Assembly: GCA_022776215.1 (NCBI GenBank)
Contig: JALFIR010000065.1
Coordinates: 1 to 50,070, forward strand
Length of the DNA stretch: 50,070 nt
Direction: 5' to 3'
Source of the DNA: Colivicinus sp022776215
GTDB lineage: Bacteria; Bacillota_I; Bacilli_A; Erysipelotrichales; Erysipelotrichaceae
Part shown: positions 6,493 to 13,873 of the stretch, piece by piece
How positions within the stretch are numbered: position 1 is the stretch's first letter
Layout: every line of letters starts with the position of its first letter
Notes under the pieces: generated by a model
What the model was told of the DNA's origin: nothing
The model's input: the letters and a program-made list of their open reading frames with translations, nothing else
The model's database searches: none
Translations under genes and position numbers: made by a program

Positions 6493-6975
6493 CAATGCAC
6501 TAGGTCTATGAATTGTTTAATTATGCAAAATTAGGAGAAAACATTATGAAGAAATTTAAAACTGTAATGCTTACGTTGTTGCTTATTGTTTCTACTGGCG
6601 TGATTGTTTCTGCTAGAGAAATTGATAGCTTTAGTAATTTTAAAATTACTAAAGATTACGCAAGAACGAGATATCTTTCTAAATACGATAATTCATCATT
6701 TGTTATAAATTTAGAGCCTTCAAGAGAACATAACCCAATAAAAATTAAAACAGTAATGGTTAATTCCGAAGGTAAAGCGAGAAGCGATGTTTATAGTCCA
6801 ACATGTGGTTTTAGATATGAATACTCAAATTGGGCTACACCATCATATATTTACGCACTAGATATGAAAAGAGAACATTTTTTCGATGGTGCTATTTATA
6901 TAACAGGTAGTTGGTCGCCCGATTTACGTTAACTATTTTAAATTAGAATAGTTAGATAAAGAACCTAGTGCATTG
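6493..6975. repeat. Inverted repeats flanking the secreted-protein gene
   Basis: CAATGCACTAGGT (6493-6505) and its exact reverse complement ACCTAGTGCATTG (6963-6975) bracket the small gene, with partial similarity continuing a few bases outward (GGTAAT and GGTTATCC). They could close a long-range stem in the mRNA around the gene, or be ends of a small inserted cassette. Confidence 0.55.
6546..6932 (+). CDS. Small secreted protein of ABC-transporter locus
   Basis: A 128-residue protein with a classic signal peptide: MKKFK, a hydrophobic core TVMLTLLLIVSTGVIV, and a likely cut after SA at residue 23. The mature part of about 105 residues is rich in Arg, Tyr and Ser, has a single Cys, and ends GSWSPDLR. 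I do not recognise the family with confidence. It resembles small exported proteins that Firmicutes encode next to ABC transporters (DUF2712-like is one possibility). The start at 6546 follows AGGAG; an upstream ATG at 6513 lacks a ribosome-binding site and would hide the signal peptide. It is first in an operon with two membrane proteins and an ABC ATPase, so export, immunity or sensing functions are plausible but unproven. Confidence 0.7.
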   Translation: MKKFKTVMLTLLLIVSTGVIVSAREIDSFSNFKITKDYARTRYLSKYDNSSFVINLEPSREHNPIKIKTVMVNSEGKARSDVYSPTCGFRYEYSNWATPSYIYALDMKREHFFDGAIYITGSWSPDLR

Positions 6976-6999
6976 GTTATCCTTAGAAATGAGGTTTTT

Positions 7000-7791
7000 A
7001 TGAAACTACATAATAAGATAAAGATATTTATGCCTTATCTATTACTAGGTATAGTGATACTGGCTATCATATATTATGATGCATTTGATACATTATTCTT
7101 TTATGATATTGATGCACCTGATTTAAAAAATATGAATGCTATCGAATTAAAATATAGAGTATTTCATAATTTTATTTCAATTGAGTATACTATCTTCGAA
7201 TTAGGAAGATTCCAGTCATTTTTGATTCCAATGGTAGTGGTTGCTACTAGCAAATCATATTACACAATTAAAGAAAAGTATTTAAAACTTAGCATTGGCA
7301 AGAATAATTTATATGCTAAAAATTTGTTTAAATCAAAAGTTTTGTTATCGTTGTTGCCAATGTTGTGGTACACAATAATTTTTATCATCATATGTGTTGT
7401 TGCCATAATTGGTGGTCGTTTTGAATTGGATCCAGATTCACTTTATTATGCATTTGCTGAAGGTTCAATATTAAGAATAATCTTCCCAGGTAAAATTGGT
7501 TTCTTGTTGTTTAATTTAATTTTTACTTGTATAGGAATTTTTGCGAATTCTATGTTGTGCATGAAACTTGTAGATTTTTTTAATGACTTCATTAGACCAT
7601 CAATGGTATATTTAGTCTTTATTTGGTTGGGATCATTATTGTTCTATCGAATCTTACCGTCTTATTTTGTCCTAATGTCATCATTCATGGTTCATGCGTA
7701 TTATCTACATAATATGTTTAAGTTAATGATGCCATTGTTGGTTTGTGCTGTGTTGTATAATTTGTTGAATATTAAAGTCTATGAAGTATAA
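7000..7791 (+). CDS. Multi-spanning membrane protein, ABC permease-like
   Basis: A 263-residue integral membrane protein with about six hydrophobic segments: near residues 9-27 (IFMPYLLLGIVILAIIYY), 64-80, 110-135 (LLSLLPMLWYTIIFIIICVVAIIG), 160-185, 200-220 and 235-255. The short soluble loop after the second helix has the layout of ABC-2-type permeases that carry small peptides or act in immunity. Its start at 7000 follows GAGG. The 3' end overlaps the next membrane gene by 11 bp, and the ATPase gene follows that one, so the three form one transporter operon. No family signature beyond topology is visible, so the call rests on context. Confidence 0.7.
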   Translation: MKLHNKIKIFMPYLLLGIVILAIIYYDAFDTLFFYDIDAPDLKNMNAIELKYRVFHNFISIEYTIFELGRFQSFLIPMVVVATSKSYYTIKEKYLKLSIGKNNLYAKNLFKSKVLLSLLPMLWYTIIFIIICVVAIIGGRFELDPDSLYYAFAEGSILRIIFPGKIGFLLFNLIFTCIGIFANSMLCMKLVDFFNDFIRPSMVYLVFIWLGSLLFYRILPSYFVLMSSFMVHAYYLHNMFKLMMPLLVCAVLYNLLNIKVYEV

Positions 7792-8437
7792 ATATTTAAA
7801 ACCAATTTTAAAAGTGTTATTACGAATAATAGCGTTAGTGTTGCTTGGGTGCGAGATTGCTCGAACGCTTAATATAAATTTTGAATATAAGGTTGATTTA
7901 ATAACTTTCTATGACTTAGGTTTATTAGACTTTAGAGATTATAATATAGATATGCCACCAACTGTTGGTTTTATAAAAATGATGATTATTTTGGCCTTTG
8001 GCATTATTAATTATTTAGAGACTATTATCTTTGTGTGTGATTCATATGGTGGGTACAATCTGGTTGTTAAGTATCATAGTGAAAATAGAAACTTGTATCT
8101 TATTAATAGGATAAAACAATTTACAAGGATTTATTTGAAAGATAGTCTTTTATTCTTGGTAACAATAATAATTGTTTGTTTATTATATTTGGAACCAAAT
8201 ATTAATATTTCTTCTATTATTAAGACAGTATTAATACTTGTGATAAACTATTTTGCATTCTTGTGTATTTACTTGTTGAGTTTTGAACCATTGAGTTTTG
8301 TAATCGTGTTTAATATTATTACTCTATTTCAATGTATTCTTCATATCAATGCACTTATAACTTTAATAATTTTAATTATAATTTTGGGATTATCTTATAC
8401 AGACATCGGTTCTATAGCAAGGAGGGATGAGTCATGA
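7781..8437 (+). CDS. Second membrane protein of ABC transporter
   Basis: A 218-residue membrane protein starting inside the end of the preceding gene. Hydrophobic segments lie near residues 7-25 (LKPILKVLLRIIALVLLG), 65-85 (IKMMIILAFGIINYLETIIFV), 118-137, 143-165 and 175-200. The SYGGY(N/L) loop followed by charged residues could contact the ATPase. It ends with ATGA overlapping the ATPase start, which means tight translational coupling. Together with the 7000-7791 product it probably builds the membrane channel of the transporter whose ATPase follows. Function is inferred from position and topology only. Confidence 0.7.
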   Translation: MKYKYLKPILKVLLRIIALVLLGCEIARTLNINFEYKVDLITFYDLGLLDFRDYNIDMPPTVGFIKMMIILAFGIINYLETIIFVCDSYGGYNLVVKYHSENRNLYLINRIKQFTRIYLKDSLLFLVTIIIVCLLYLEPNINISSIIKTVLILVINYFAFLCIYLLSFEPLSFVIVFNIITLFQCILHINALITLIILIIILGLSYTDIGSIARRDES

Positions 8438-9066
8438 TTATTGAGCTAAATAATGTATCTAAGAAATTTAAAGAAAACTTGGTTATTAATAACTTGAGTA
8501 CTAAATTTGAATCAGGCAATGTTTACTGTTTAAAGGGTGAAAATGGTTGTGGCAAGACTGTTTTAATAAAGCTTATTTGTGGTTATATGAAGGCTGATAA
8601 GGGAATAATTAAACAAGATGGTAAGGCTATAAGAAGTCCTAATAATTATTTGTCTAATGCTGGGATAATGATTGAGAATGTTCAATTTTTACCTTTTTTG
8701 ACTCTTAGGGAAAATCTAGATATGTTGAAGGATTTTTCTAAGAAAATAACAGATGATAAGATTGATTCTTGGATTGATTATTATAATTTAAACGAATTTG
8801 TTGATACAAAATATAAGAATTTATCTTTGGGTACTAAACAGAAATTGGCAATTATTCAGGCAGTTATTCATAATCCGAAAGTATTGATTCTTGATGAACC
8901 TTTTAATGGTTTGGATGAAAGAAGCGTTGGATTGACTAAGAATATAATTTTAAAAAAGAAGGAACAGGGTTGTATTGTCATTGTTACATCACATATTAAA
9001 GAAAATATTGATAGTATTTGTGATGTTACTTATCTTGTGTCGGAAGGTAAAATTGTTAGAATTTAG
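8434..9066 (+). CDS. ABC transporter ATPase
   Basis: A 210-residue ABC ATPase powering the preceding membrane proteins. Walker A is GENGCGKT (about residues 37-44), the signature is LSLGTKQK, Walker B is VLILDEP, and the switch His lies in VTSH. The signature LSLGT rather than LSGGQ is common in ABC-2-type exporters and immunity transporters. The short length (one nucleotide-binding domain and nothing else) fits a dimeric exporter ATPase. The ATG overlaps the stop of the preceding membrane gene. A rho-independent terminator follows at 9097, which makes this the last gene of the operon starting with the secreted protein at 6546. Confidence 0.92.
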   Translation: MIIELNNVSKKFKENLVINNLSTKFESGNVYCLKGENGCGKTVLIKLICGYMKADKGIIKQDGKAIRSPNNYLSNAGIMIENVQFLPFLTLRENLDMLKDFSKKITDDKIDSWIDYYNLNEFVDTKYKNLSLGTKQKLAIIQAVIHNPKVLILDEPFNGLDERSVGLTKNIILKKKEQGCIVIVTSHIKENIDSICDVTYLVSEGKIVRI

Positions 9067-9096
9067 TTTGTTTGATTGATCATAATGTATAAAGTG

Positions 9097-9137
9097 GGAT
9101 TAGGTTTTTGTGACATAAAAGACTTAATCCTTTTTTA
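9097..9137 (+). terminator. Terminator after ABC operon
   Basis: GGATTAGGT (9097-9105) pairs with ACTTAATCC (9122-9130) in a 9-bp stem with one G-T pair, followed by TTTTTT. It closes the 6546-9066 operon. Confidence 0.85.
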
Positions 9138-9237
9138 TAAGTATTGTTTATAACAAAGCTGTGTGCCTAGGGATATTAAAATTATGAGCCATTTTGGGGT
9201 ATAATTGATTAGGAAAAGTGAAAGAGGTTAATAATTC

Positions 9238-9516
9238 ATGAAGGAACATAATCATTATCATTCACCAGAGGTTAAGAAGAAGGAACTTAATAGGCTTTCT
9301 AAAACTATTGGTCATCTTGAGAAGGTAAAGAGAATGATTGAAAATGATGAGGATTGTGCAGATGTTCTAATTCAATTGTCAGCTTGTAGGGGAGCTTTAA
9401 ATTCTTTGGGTAAGGAAATAATAAATGAACATATGGAACATTGTATTGTTCATGCACTAGAAGATGGGGATACTAAGGCTTTAGATTCTTTTAGGGAAGC
9501 AATTAAAAAGTTTTAA
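9238..9516 (+). CDS. CsoR/FrmR-family metal-sensing repressor
   Basis: A 92-residue all-helical DNA-binding regulator of the DUF156 family. The sensing residues of copper-type CsoR proteins are present in order: Cys40 (EDCADV), His65 and Cys69 (H-x3-C in EHMEHC). The Cys-His-Cys set favours Cu(I) sensing, though per- and polysulfide or other-metal members have related sets. An extra N-terminal His cluster (HNHYH) could also bind metal. The start follows AGAGG; a TATAAT at 9195-9200 lies about 40 bp upstream. It is the first gene of a tight operon with CYTH and GDPD genes and no copA, copZ or formaldehyde gene nearby, so its regulon must lie elsewhere or be unusual. Confidence 0.88.
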   Translation: MKEHNHYHSPEVKKKELNRLSKTIGHLEKVKRMIENDEDCADVLIQLSACRGALNSLGKEIINEHMEHCIVHALEDGDTKALDSFREAIKKF

Positions 9517-9518
9517 TT

Positions 9519-9995
9519 ATGAAGAATGTTGAGATTGAAAGAAAATGGATGGTAAGGGGCTGGCCAAATAATCTTGAACTTCTATATGTAGAGAAGATGA
9601 GACAGGGTTATATTTCAACTAGTCCTACAGTAAGAATTAGGGATGAGGATTCTAAATATATCCTATGTTTTAAGTCAAAGGGTAAATTATCTAGAAAAGA
9701 AATAGAAATGGAAATTCCTAAGGATAAGTTTGATGAATTAGAGGATTTAATTGGTTTACCTTTAATTGATAAGATAAGAAAAACTTATTTATTAAATGAT
9801 GGTCATCATTTAGAAGTTAACTTTGTTGATGAAAAGTTCTATTATGCTGAAGTAGAATTTTCTAATGAAGAGGAAGCGTTGTCTTTTAATCCAAGTGATG
9901 TTAATTTAGCTGATTACTTAGATGATGAAGTAACTTATCAAAAGGGCCAATCAATGGCTGCTTATTGGATAGAAACTAGGGGTAATAAACAATGA
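9519..9995 (+). CDS. CYTH domain protein (triphosphatase type)
   Basis: A 158-residue single-domain CYTH protein. EIERKW at residues 5-10 is the family signature ExExK, followed by RIRD, CFKSKGK and EIEMEIP strands that line the cationic and metal-binding tunnel. Family members hydrolyse inorganic tripolyphosphate, thiamine triphosphate or other triphosphates, and some make cAMP. The bacterial short form most often acts as a tripolyphosphatase; the substrate here cannot be read from sequence. It starts 2 bp after the CsoR-type gene and overlaps the following GDPD gene by 4 bp, so all three are co-transcribed. Confidence 0.85.
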   Translation: MKNVEIERKWMVRGWPNNLELLYVEKMRQGYISTSPTVRIRDEDSKYILCFKSKGKLSRKEIEMEIPKDKFDELEDLIGLPLIDKIRKTYLLNDGHHLEVNFVDEKFYYAEVEFSNEEEALSFNPSDVNLADYLDDEVTYQKGQSMAAYWIETRGNKQ

Positions 9996-10819
9996 AGATG
10001 TATGTGTTAAAGATAATATTAATAATCATATTGGTGTATCTATTGATGTTGATGCCAAATATGAACAAGGAACGTAAAGAGGCTATGTCTTCTTTTGAAG
10101 ATGTATACATAGCTCATAGAGGATTGTTTAATAATATTGATATTCCTGAAAATAGCTTAATTGGTTTTAAAAAAGCTATTAAACATGGTTATGGTATTGA
10201 ACTAGATGTTCAAATGACAACTGATAAGAAATTGGTGGTGTTCCATGATGTTAATTTATTTAGAATGTGTGGTGTTGATAAGAAGTTAACAGATTGTAGC
10301 TATGAGGAACTTCAAAAGTACTCATTGGTTAATACCGAACATAAGATTCCTTTGTTTGAGGATGTGCTAAAAGAATTGGATAAGGATACACCGTTAATTG
10401 TTGAAATTAAGCCTGAGGGACCATGTATTGAGACTTGTGATTTAAGTGTTGAGATGCTAAAGAATTATGATCTTAATTATGTAATGGAATCTTTTAATCC
10501 TTTGGTTGTTTATCATCTAAAGAAGTATCATCCAGAGATTATTAGAGGTCAATTAGCTTATAACATGTTTAAGGATAAGAAGAATACTGCAAATATGTTT
10601 GTTAAGTTTGTAGGTACAAACCTATTAGCTAATTTCTTAACTAAACCAGATTTTGTTGCTTATGATATTAAAAATAAGAATAATCTCTCATTTAATATTG
10701 TTTCTAGATTATATAAGGCTGAATGTGTAGCTTGGACGGTTAAGAATCAAAGCATGTTAAAAGAGTGCGATGGTTTATATCAACAAATTATCTTTGATTC
10801 GTTTATTCCTAAAAAATAA
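9992..10819 (+). CDS. Membrane-anchored glycerophosphodiester phosphodiesterase
   Basis: A 275-residue GDPD enzyme that cleaves glycerophosphodiesters to glycerol-3-phosphate and an alcohol. An N-terminal transmembrane segment (YVLKIILIIILVYLLMLM, residues 4-21) anchors it with the domain outside. Catalytic motifs follow in order: AHRG with the first His, PENS, the metal residues in IELDVQMT (Glu and Asp), the second catalytic His in VVFHD, and EIKPEG. The C-terminal half has the expected TIM-barrel strands (VAYDIKN, CVAWTVKN). It overlaps the CYTH stop by 4 bp and ends the CsoR-CYTH-GDPD operon. Likely role: phospholipid or teichoic-acid turnover at the cell surface. Confidence 0.92.
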   Translation: MKMYVLKIILIIILVYLLMLMPNMNKERKEAMSSFEDVYIAHRGLFNNIDIPENSLIGFKKAIKHGYGIELDVQMTTDKKLVVFHDVNLFRMCGVDKKLTDCSYEELQKYSLVNTEHKIPLFEDVLKELDKDTPLIVEIKPEGPCIETCDLSVEMLKNYDLNYVMESFNPLVVYHLKKYHPEIIRGQLAYNMFKDKKNTANMFVKFVGTNLLANFLTKPDFVAYDIKNKNNLSFNIVSRLYKAECVAWTVKNQSMLKECDGLYQQIIFDSFIPKK

Positions 10820-10869
10820 AAATGCTTAATATTGAGCTAAATAAATGGTGATTTATAGAAAGGATATAT

Positions 10870-12063
10870 ATGGCTAAATGTTTAATTTGCGGTAAAAAAG
10901 GATTATTTTTATATGTTGATTCTTTGGGAAGATGCAAAGAATGCGCTAAAAAAGAAAGTGAAGCAGAATTCAATGCTTTTTATGAACAAATTTTGCGTTT
11001 TTATAACGAGGTACGTGAAGATATCGATATAAAAAGCGATCCCTTCGAAGCGTATGAACAAATTCCGTTTATTGTTAATAAAGTTAAAAAATGTGATGAA
11101 TTAGTAAATAAAATTGTTGACCAAAGGTACATTACAGAATTAATAAAAAGATTTAATGAGAATCTTGAATATGATGATAAAGATTTTAAATCTTTGGGGA
11201 TTGGGAAATTAAAAGATTGGGATATTAGCGTTTATCGAGAATATGGTAAAAATACCTTTACACAAGATGATTTTATTTCTGCGATTAGTAAAAAAATATA
11301 TTCATATAAAAATTTTTGGTTAAGAAAAATTGAAAGCATTAAAGAAAATATTGAGTTTCAAAATAGAATCAAGAATCTTAATACCTTTGAAATCACGTTA
11401 ACTGATGCAAAACATAAAATCTTATCGGTTTTAGATTTAGAGGAGAATGTAAAATATACAAGCATAACTCCAAAAACAAGCTTTGATAGAATAGGAAGTT
11501 TTGTTGTTGTTGATATAGAAACAACAGGATTGAGTTGCTCAAATAGCAAAATTGTTGAAGTTGGAGCAATAAAATTTGAAGATTGGGCTCCAGTAGAAAA
11601 ATTTCATACATTGATTAATCCTGGGAAACATATACCTGATGATGCAACAAAAGTTAATAATATAACAGATGAGATGGTGGCAAATTCACCTACGTTTGTT
11701 GAAATAATTGATAGTTTAGATTCTTTTGTTGGAAAATCTAACATCGTTGGTCATAATTTAGCATTTGATTTAAAATTTTTATACCATTTTGGATATGATT
11801 TTACTTCTTGTAAAAGAAAATATTATGACACATTAGAAATTGCTCAAAGGACATTGAAAAAACCTAGAATGAAGTGGGATAAAGAATGGGAAGAATATAC
11901 AATTAACGATAATTATGACTATGATGTTGAAAATTATAAGCTAACCACGCTTTGTGATTATTACAAAATCATTGATGATACATTTGCTCACAGAGCGCTA
12001 TCTGATGCCTTCGCAACAGGTCTTTTGTTTATGAATCTTGTTAAAGACAAAACAAAACTTTAA
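10870..12063 (+). CDS. Zinc-ribbon protein with DEDDh 3'-5' exonuclease domain
   Basis: A 397-residue protein. The N-terminus has two Cys pairs (CLICGKKG at 4-11, CKEC at 27-30) forming a zinc ribbon. A helical middle region of about 180 residues has no motif I recognise. The C-terminal half is a DnaQ-like exonuclease: VVVDIETTGL supplies motif I (Asp-x-Glu), NIVGHNLAFDLKFL motif II, and HRALSDAFAT motif III with the DEDDh His and Asp. All catalytic residues are present. Such domains proofread or trim DNA or RNA; the fused zinc ribbon could direct it to a nucleic acid or partner. The start follows GAAAGG. It stands alone between GDPD and the small hairpin region at 12132. Confidence 0.85.
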   Translation: MAKCLICGKKGLFLYVDSLGRCKECAKKESEAEFNAFYEQILRFYNEVREDIDIKSDPFEAYEQIPFIVNKVKKCDELVNKIVDQRYITELIKRFNENLEYDDKDFKSLGIGKLKDWDISVYREYGKNTFTQDDFISAISKKIYSYKNFWLRKIESIKENIEFQNRIKNLNTFEITLTDAKHKILSVLDLEENVKYTSITPKTSFDRIGSFVVVDIETTGLSCSNSKIVEVGAIKFEDWAPVEKFHTLINPGKHIPDDATKVNNITDEMVANSPTFVEIIDSLDSFVGKSNIVGHNLAFDLKFLYHFGYDFTSCKRKYYDTLEIAQRTLKKPRMKWDKEWEEYTINDNYDYDVENYKLTTLCDYYKIIDDTFAHRALSDAFATGLLFMNLVKDKTKL

Positions 12064-12131
12064 GACTTTCGTTTATCTTTTAAATTGTTAAATCTAAACC
12101 TTAAATATCAAAATTTGAGTATTTGTTGTTG

Positions 12132-12208
12132 TATAATATTTTTGGTTGATTGAGGCGCGAGTTTTCGGACCACGCTGGGGTAGTCACTCTGTGGCTATCC
12201 ATTTTTTT
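12132..12208 (+). ncRNA. Candidate short GC-rich RNA or leader with terminator
   Basis: A TATAAT (12132-12137) without a clear -35 precedes about 65 nt that are markedly GC-richer than the surroundings. GCGCGA...TCG...CGC can form a first hairpin (about 12154-12174). GGGTAGTCAC (12178-12187) pairs with GTGGCTATCC (12191-12200) in a 10-bp stem followed by seven T. It could be a free small RNA or a leader attenuator for the exporter genes at 12270. I recognise no riboswitch class. The rest of the 12064-12269 gap shows nothing. Confidence 0.4.
12178..12208 (+). terminator. Strong intrinsic terminator
   Basis: A 10-bp stem with a TCT loop (12178-12200) runs into TTTTTTT at 12202-12208. It separates the exonuclease gene from the exporter genes. 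Confidence 0.85.
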
Positions 12209-12269
12209 ATTTATGATAGAATATAAGCATAAATAGTAGATGAACAATATTAGATAAGGGATAACTTTT

Positions 12270-13871
12270 ATGCGTTATATTTTTAACAGGATACTTATTA
12301 ATAAAGGCAAGACATTATCGAATATGATAATGTTTTTCCTATGTTTCATAATCTTGTTTTCTTCGATAGTAATTAATAATTTAAATGTTGAAATAGAAGA
12401 CTACTTATATAAGAAGCTCGGTATTAATCTTATAGTATATGGCGATATAAATGATTCCTATCTTGGCTATGAAGATACCTATGATACTTATAATGAAGTT
12501 TATAAGAAGATGCATGAGATTAAAGAATATATAGAACAAGAGAATTTGGGTAGGGTGTATTTAGAGGAAAGTCTTTGTAATCCTAATTTATATTGTGCCA
12601 AGGATGTTTTAAATGAGGATGATTTTCAAATGGTTTTATTTGATTATGTGGGTATTGAAGGAAACTATTTGTCTGAGGTTTCAAAGGATATAAGTAACAA
12701 TGCTCATTATAAGACTGCTATGAAAAGTTTTTATCATGATCCACATTTAACAAAGGAGCCAGACAACTATAGCTATAGAAGTGGTATGTATCCTGTTTTG
12801 ATTGGCGTTGATACAAAAGATTTTTCTGATATTAAATTGAATTATATAAATGTTGTTGCGGGTAGAACTTTTACAAATGAAGAAATAGATGATGGCAAAA
12901 ATGTTGTGATTTGTGGTCCTAACACCTATATTCTTTCAAGAAATGAAATAAGAGAAGTTAAGTTAGGTGATATCATTCCTCTTACCGTTGAGTATGGTGA
13001 TGATATAAAAAGTTATGATTTTGAAGTTATCGGTATTGATGATGGCTCTTATGGTGGCTTAGTTATCGAGGACACGATGTTAATGGAAAAAGAGGGCATT
13101 GTTAATATGCTTGGTAATTCTTACTGTACATCATTATTTATTCCTCAAAAGGCTTATCTAAGAATTAGAAGTGATTTATTAGAAATGTACTATGAATATG
13201 GAAGACCTTATGAGGATGTTGATTATTTAACTAGTGAAGAAGCTATTTTCTATAATCAATATGGCGCTATTAGGTCAATGTTGATAGAGGCTGATAATTT
13301 AGATGATTATCAAAATATTGTCTTTTATATTAATGGTGAATTAAATAAATTAAATAAGATTTCTAATAGAGTAATTGAATATACTTCTTTTTCAAATTTA
13401 GATAGATTTTATGTTGTTATCAACAATATTAGTACCATTGAAGGCTTGTTGAAATTGGCAATTATTATTTCCTTATGTGCATTTTTGGTTGTCTTTGTCT
13501 TGTATGTGTTAAAGACTATTGAAGACGATAAGAAAGAATTAGCCCTGTATATAGTCTTGGGTAAAAAGAAGATTGAAGTGGTTTTTGGACTATTTATTGA
13601 ATACTTAATAAAGTCAATAATTCCGATGATTTTATCTTTAGTACTAACTAGCGTTTTAGCGAATACTTATTTAAATCATATGAATAATAATCTAATTACT
13701 ACTAATAATATTTTCTATAGTGGTGAATTAGATACTTTGGAAGTTAATATTGGTTTAAGTAATTATCTAGTTCCTATATTTGTAGTATTGGTAATTATGA
13801 TTTTGGTTTGTGCTATTTCTTATATCAGAATAAGTAAATTAAATGTTAAGAAAATATTATTTGAGGACTGA
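12270..13871 (+). CDS. ABC transporter permease, FtsX/MacB-like (first of pair)
   Basis: A 533-residue permease with an N-terminal helix (SNMIMFFLCFIILFSSIVI, about residues 17-35), a large extracellular domain of about 330 residues, and three C-terminal helices near 385-410, 440-465 and 495-520. This is the FtsX/MacB topology used by mechanotransmitting or peptide-exporting ABC systems. The extracellular domain has the repeated blocks YPVLIGV, VVAGRTFTNEEID and FEVIGIDDGSYGGL. All three reappear almost unchanged in the protein at 29949-31547, its paralogue. The start follows AAGGG. The second permease begins 2 bp downstream and the ATPase follows, a complete transporter. The substrate is unknown. 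Confidence 0.85.
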   Translation: MRYIFNRILINKGKTLSNMIMFFLCFIILFSSIVINNLNVEIEDYLYKKLGINLIVYGDINDSYLGYEDTYDTYNEVYKKMHEIKEYIEQENLGRVYLEESLCNPNLYCAKDVLNEDDFQMVLFDYVGIEGNYLSEVSKDISNNAHYKTAMKSFYHDPHLTKEPDNYSYRSGMYPVLIGVDTKDFSDIKLNYINVVAGRTFTNEEIDDGKNVVICGPNTYILSRNEIREVKLGDIIPLTVEYGDDIKSYDFEVIGIDDGSYGGLVIEDTMLMEKEGIVNMLGNSYCTSLFIPQKAYLRIRSDLLEMYYEYGRPYEDVDYLTSEEAIFYNQYGAIRSMLIEADNLDDYQNIVFYINGELNKLNKISNRVIEYTSFSNLDRFYVVINNISTIEGLLKLAIIISLCAFLVVFVLYVLKTIEDDKKELALYIVLGKKKIEVVFGLFIEYLIKSIIPMILSLVLTSVLANTYLNHMNNNLITTNNIFYSGELDTLEVNIGLSNYLVPIFVVLVIMILVCAISYIRISKLNVKKILFED

Positions 13872-13873
13872 AT

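Noticed and set aside
12132..12208. Truncated lysine riboswitch suggested by GAGGCGCG
   Set aside because: The loop E element, the GCCGAA segment and the closing strand are absent; similarity is limited to eight bases.
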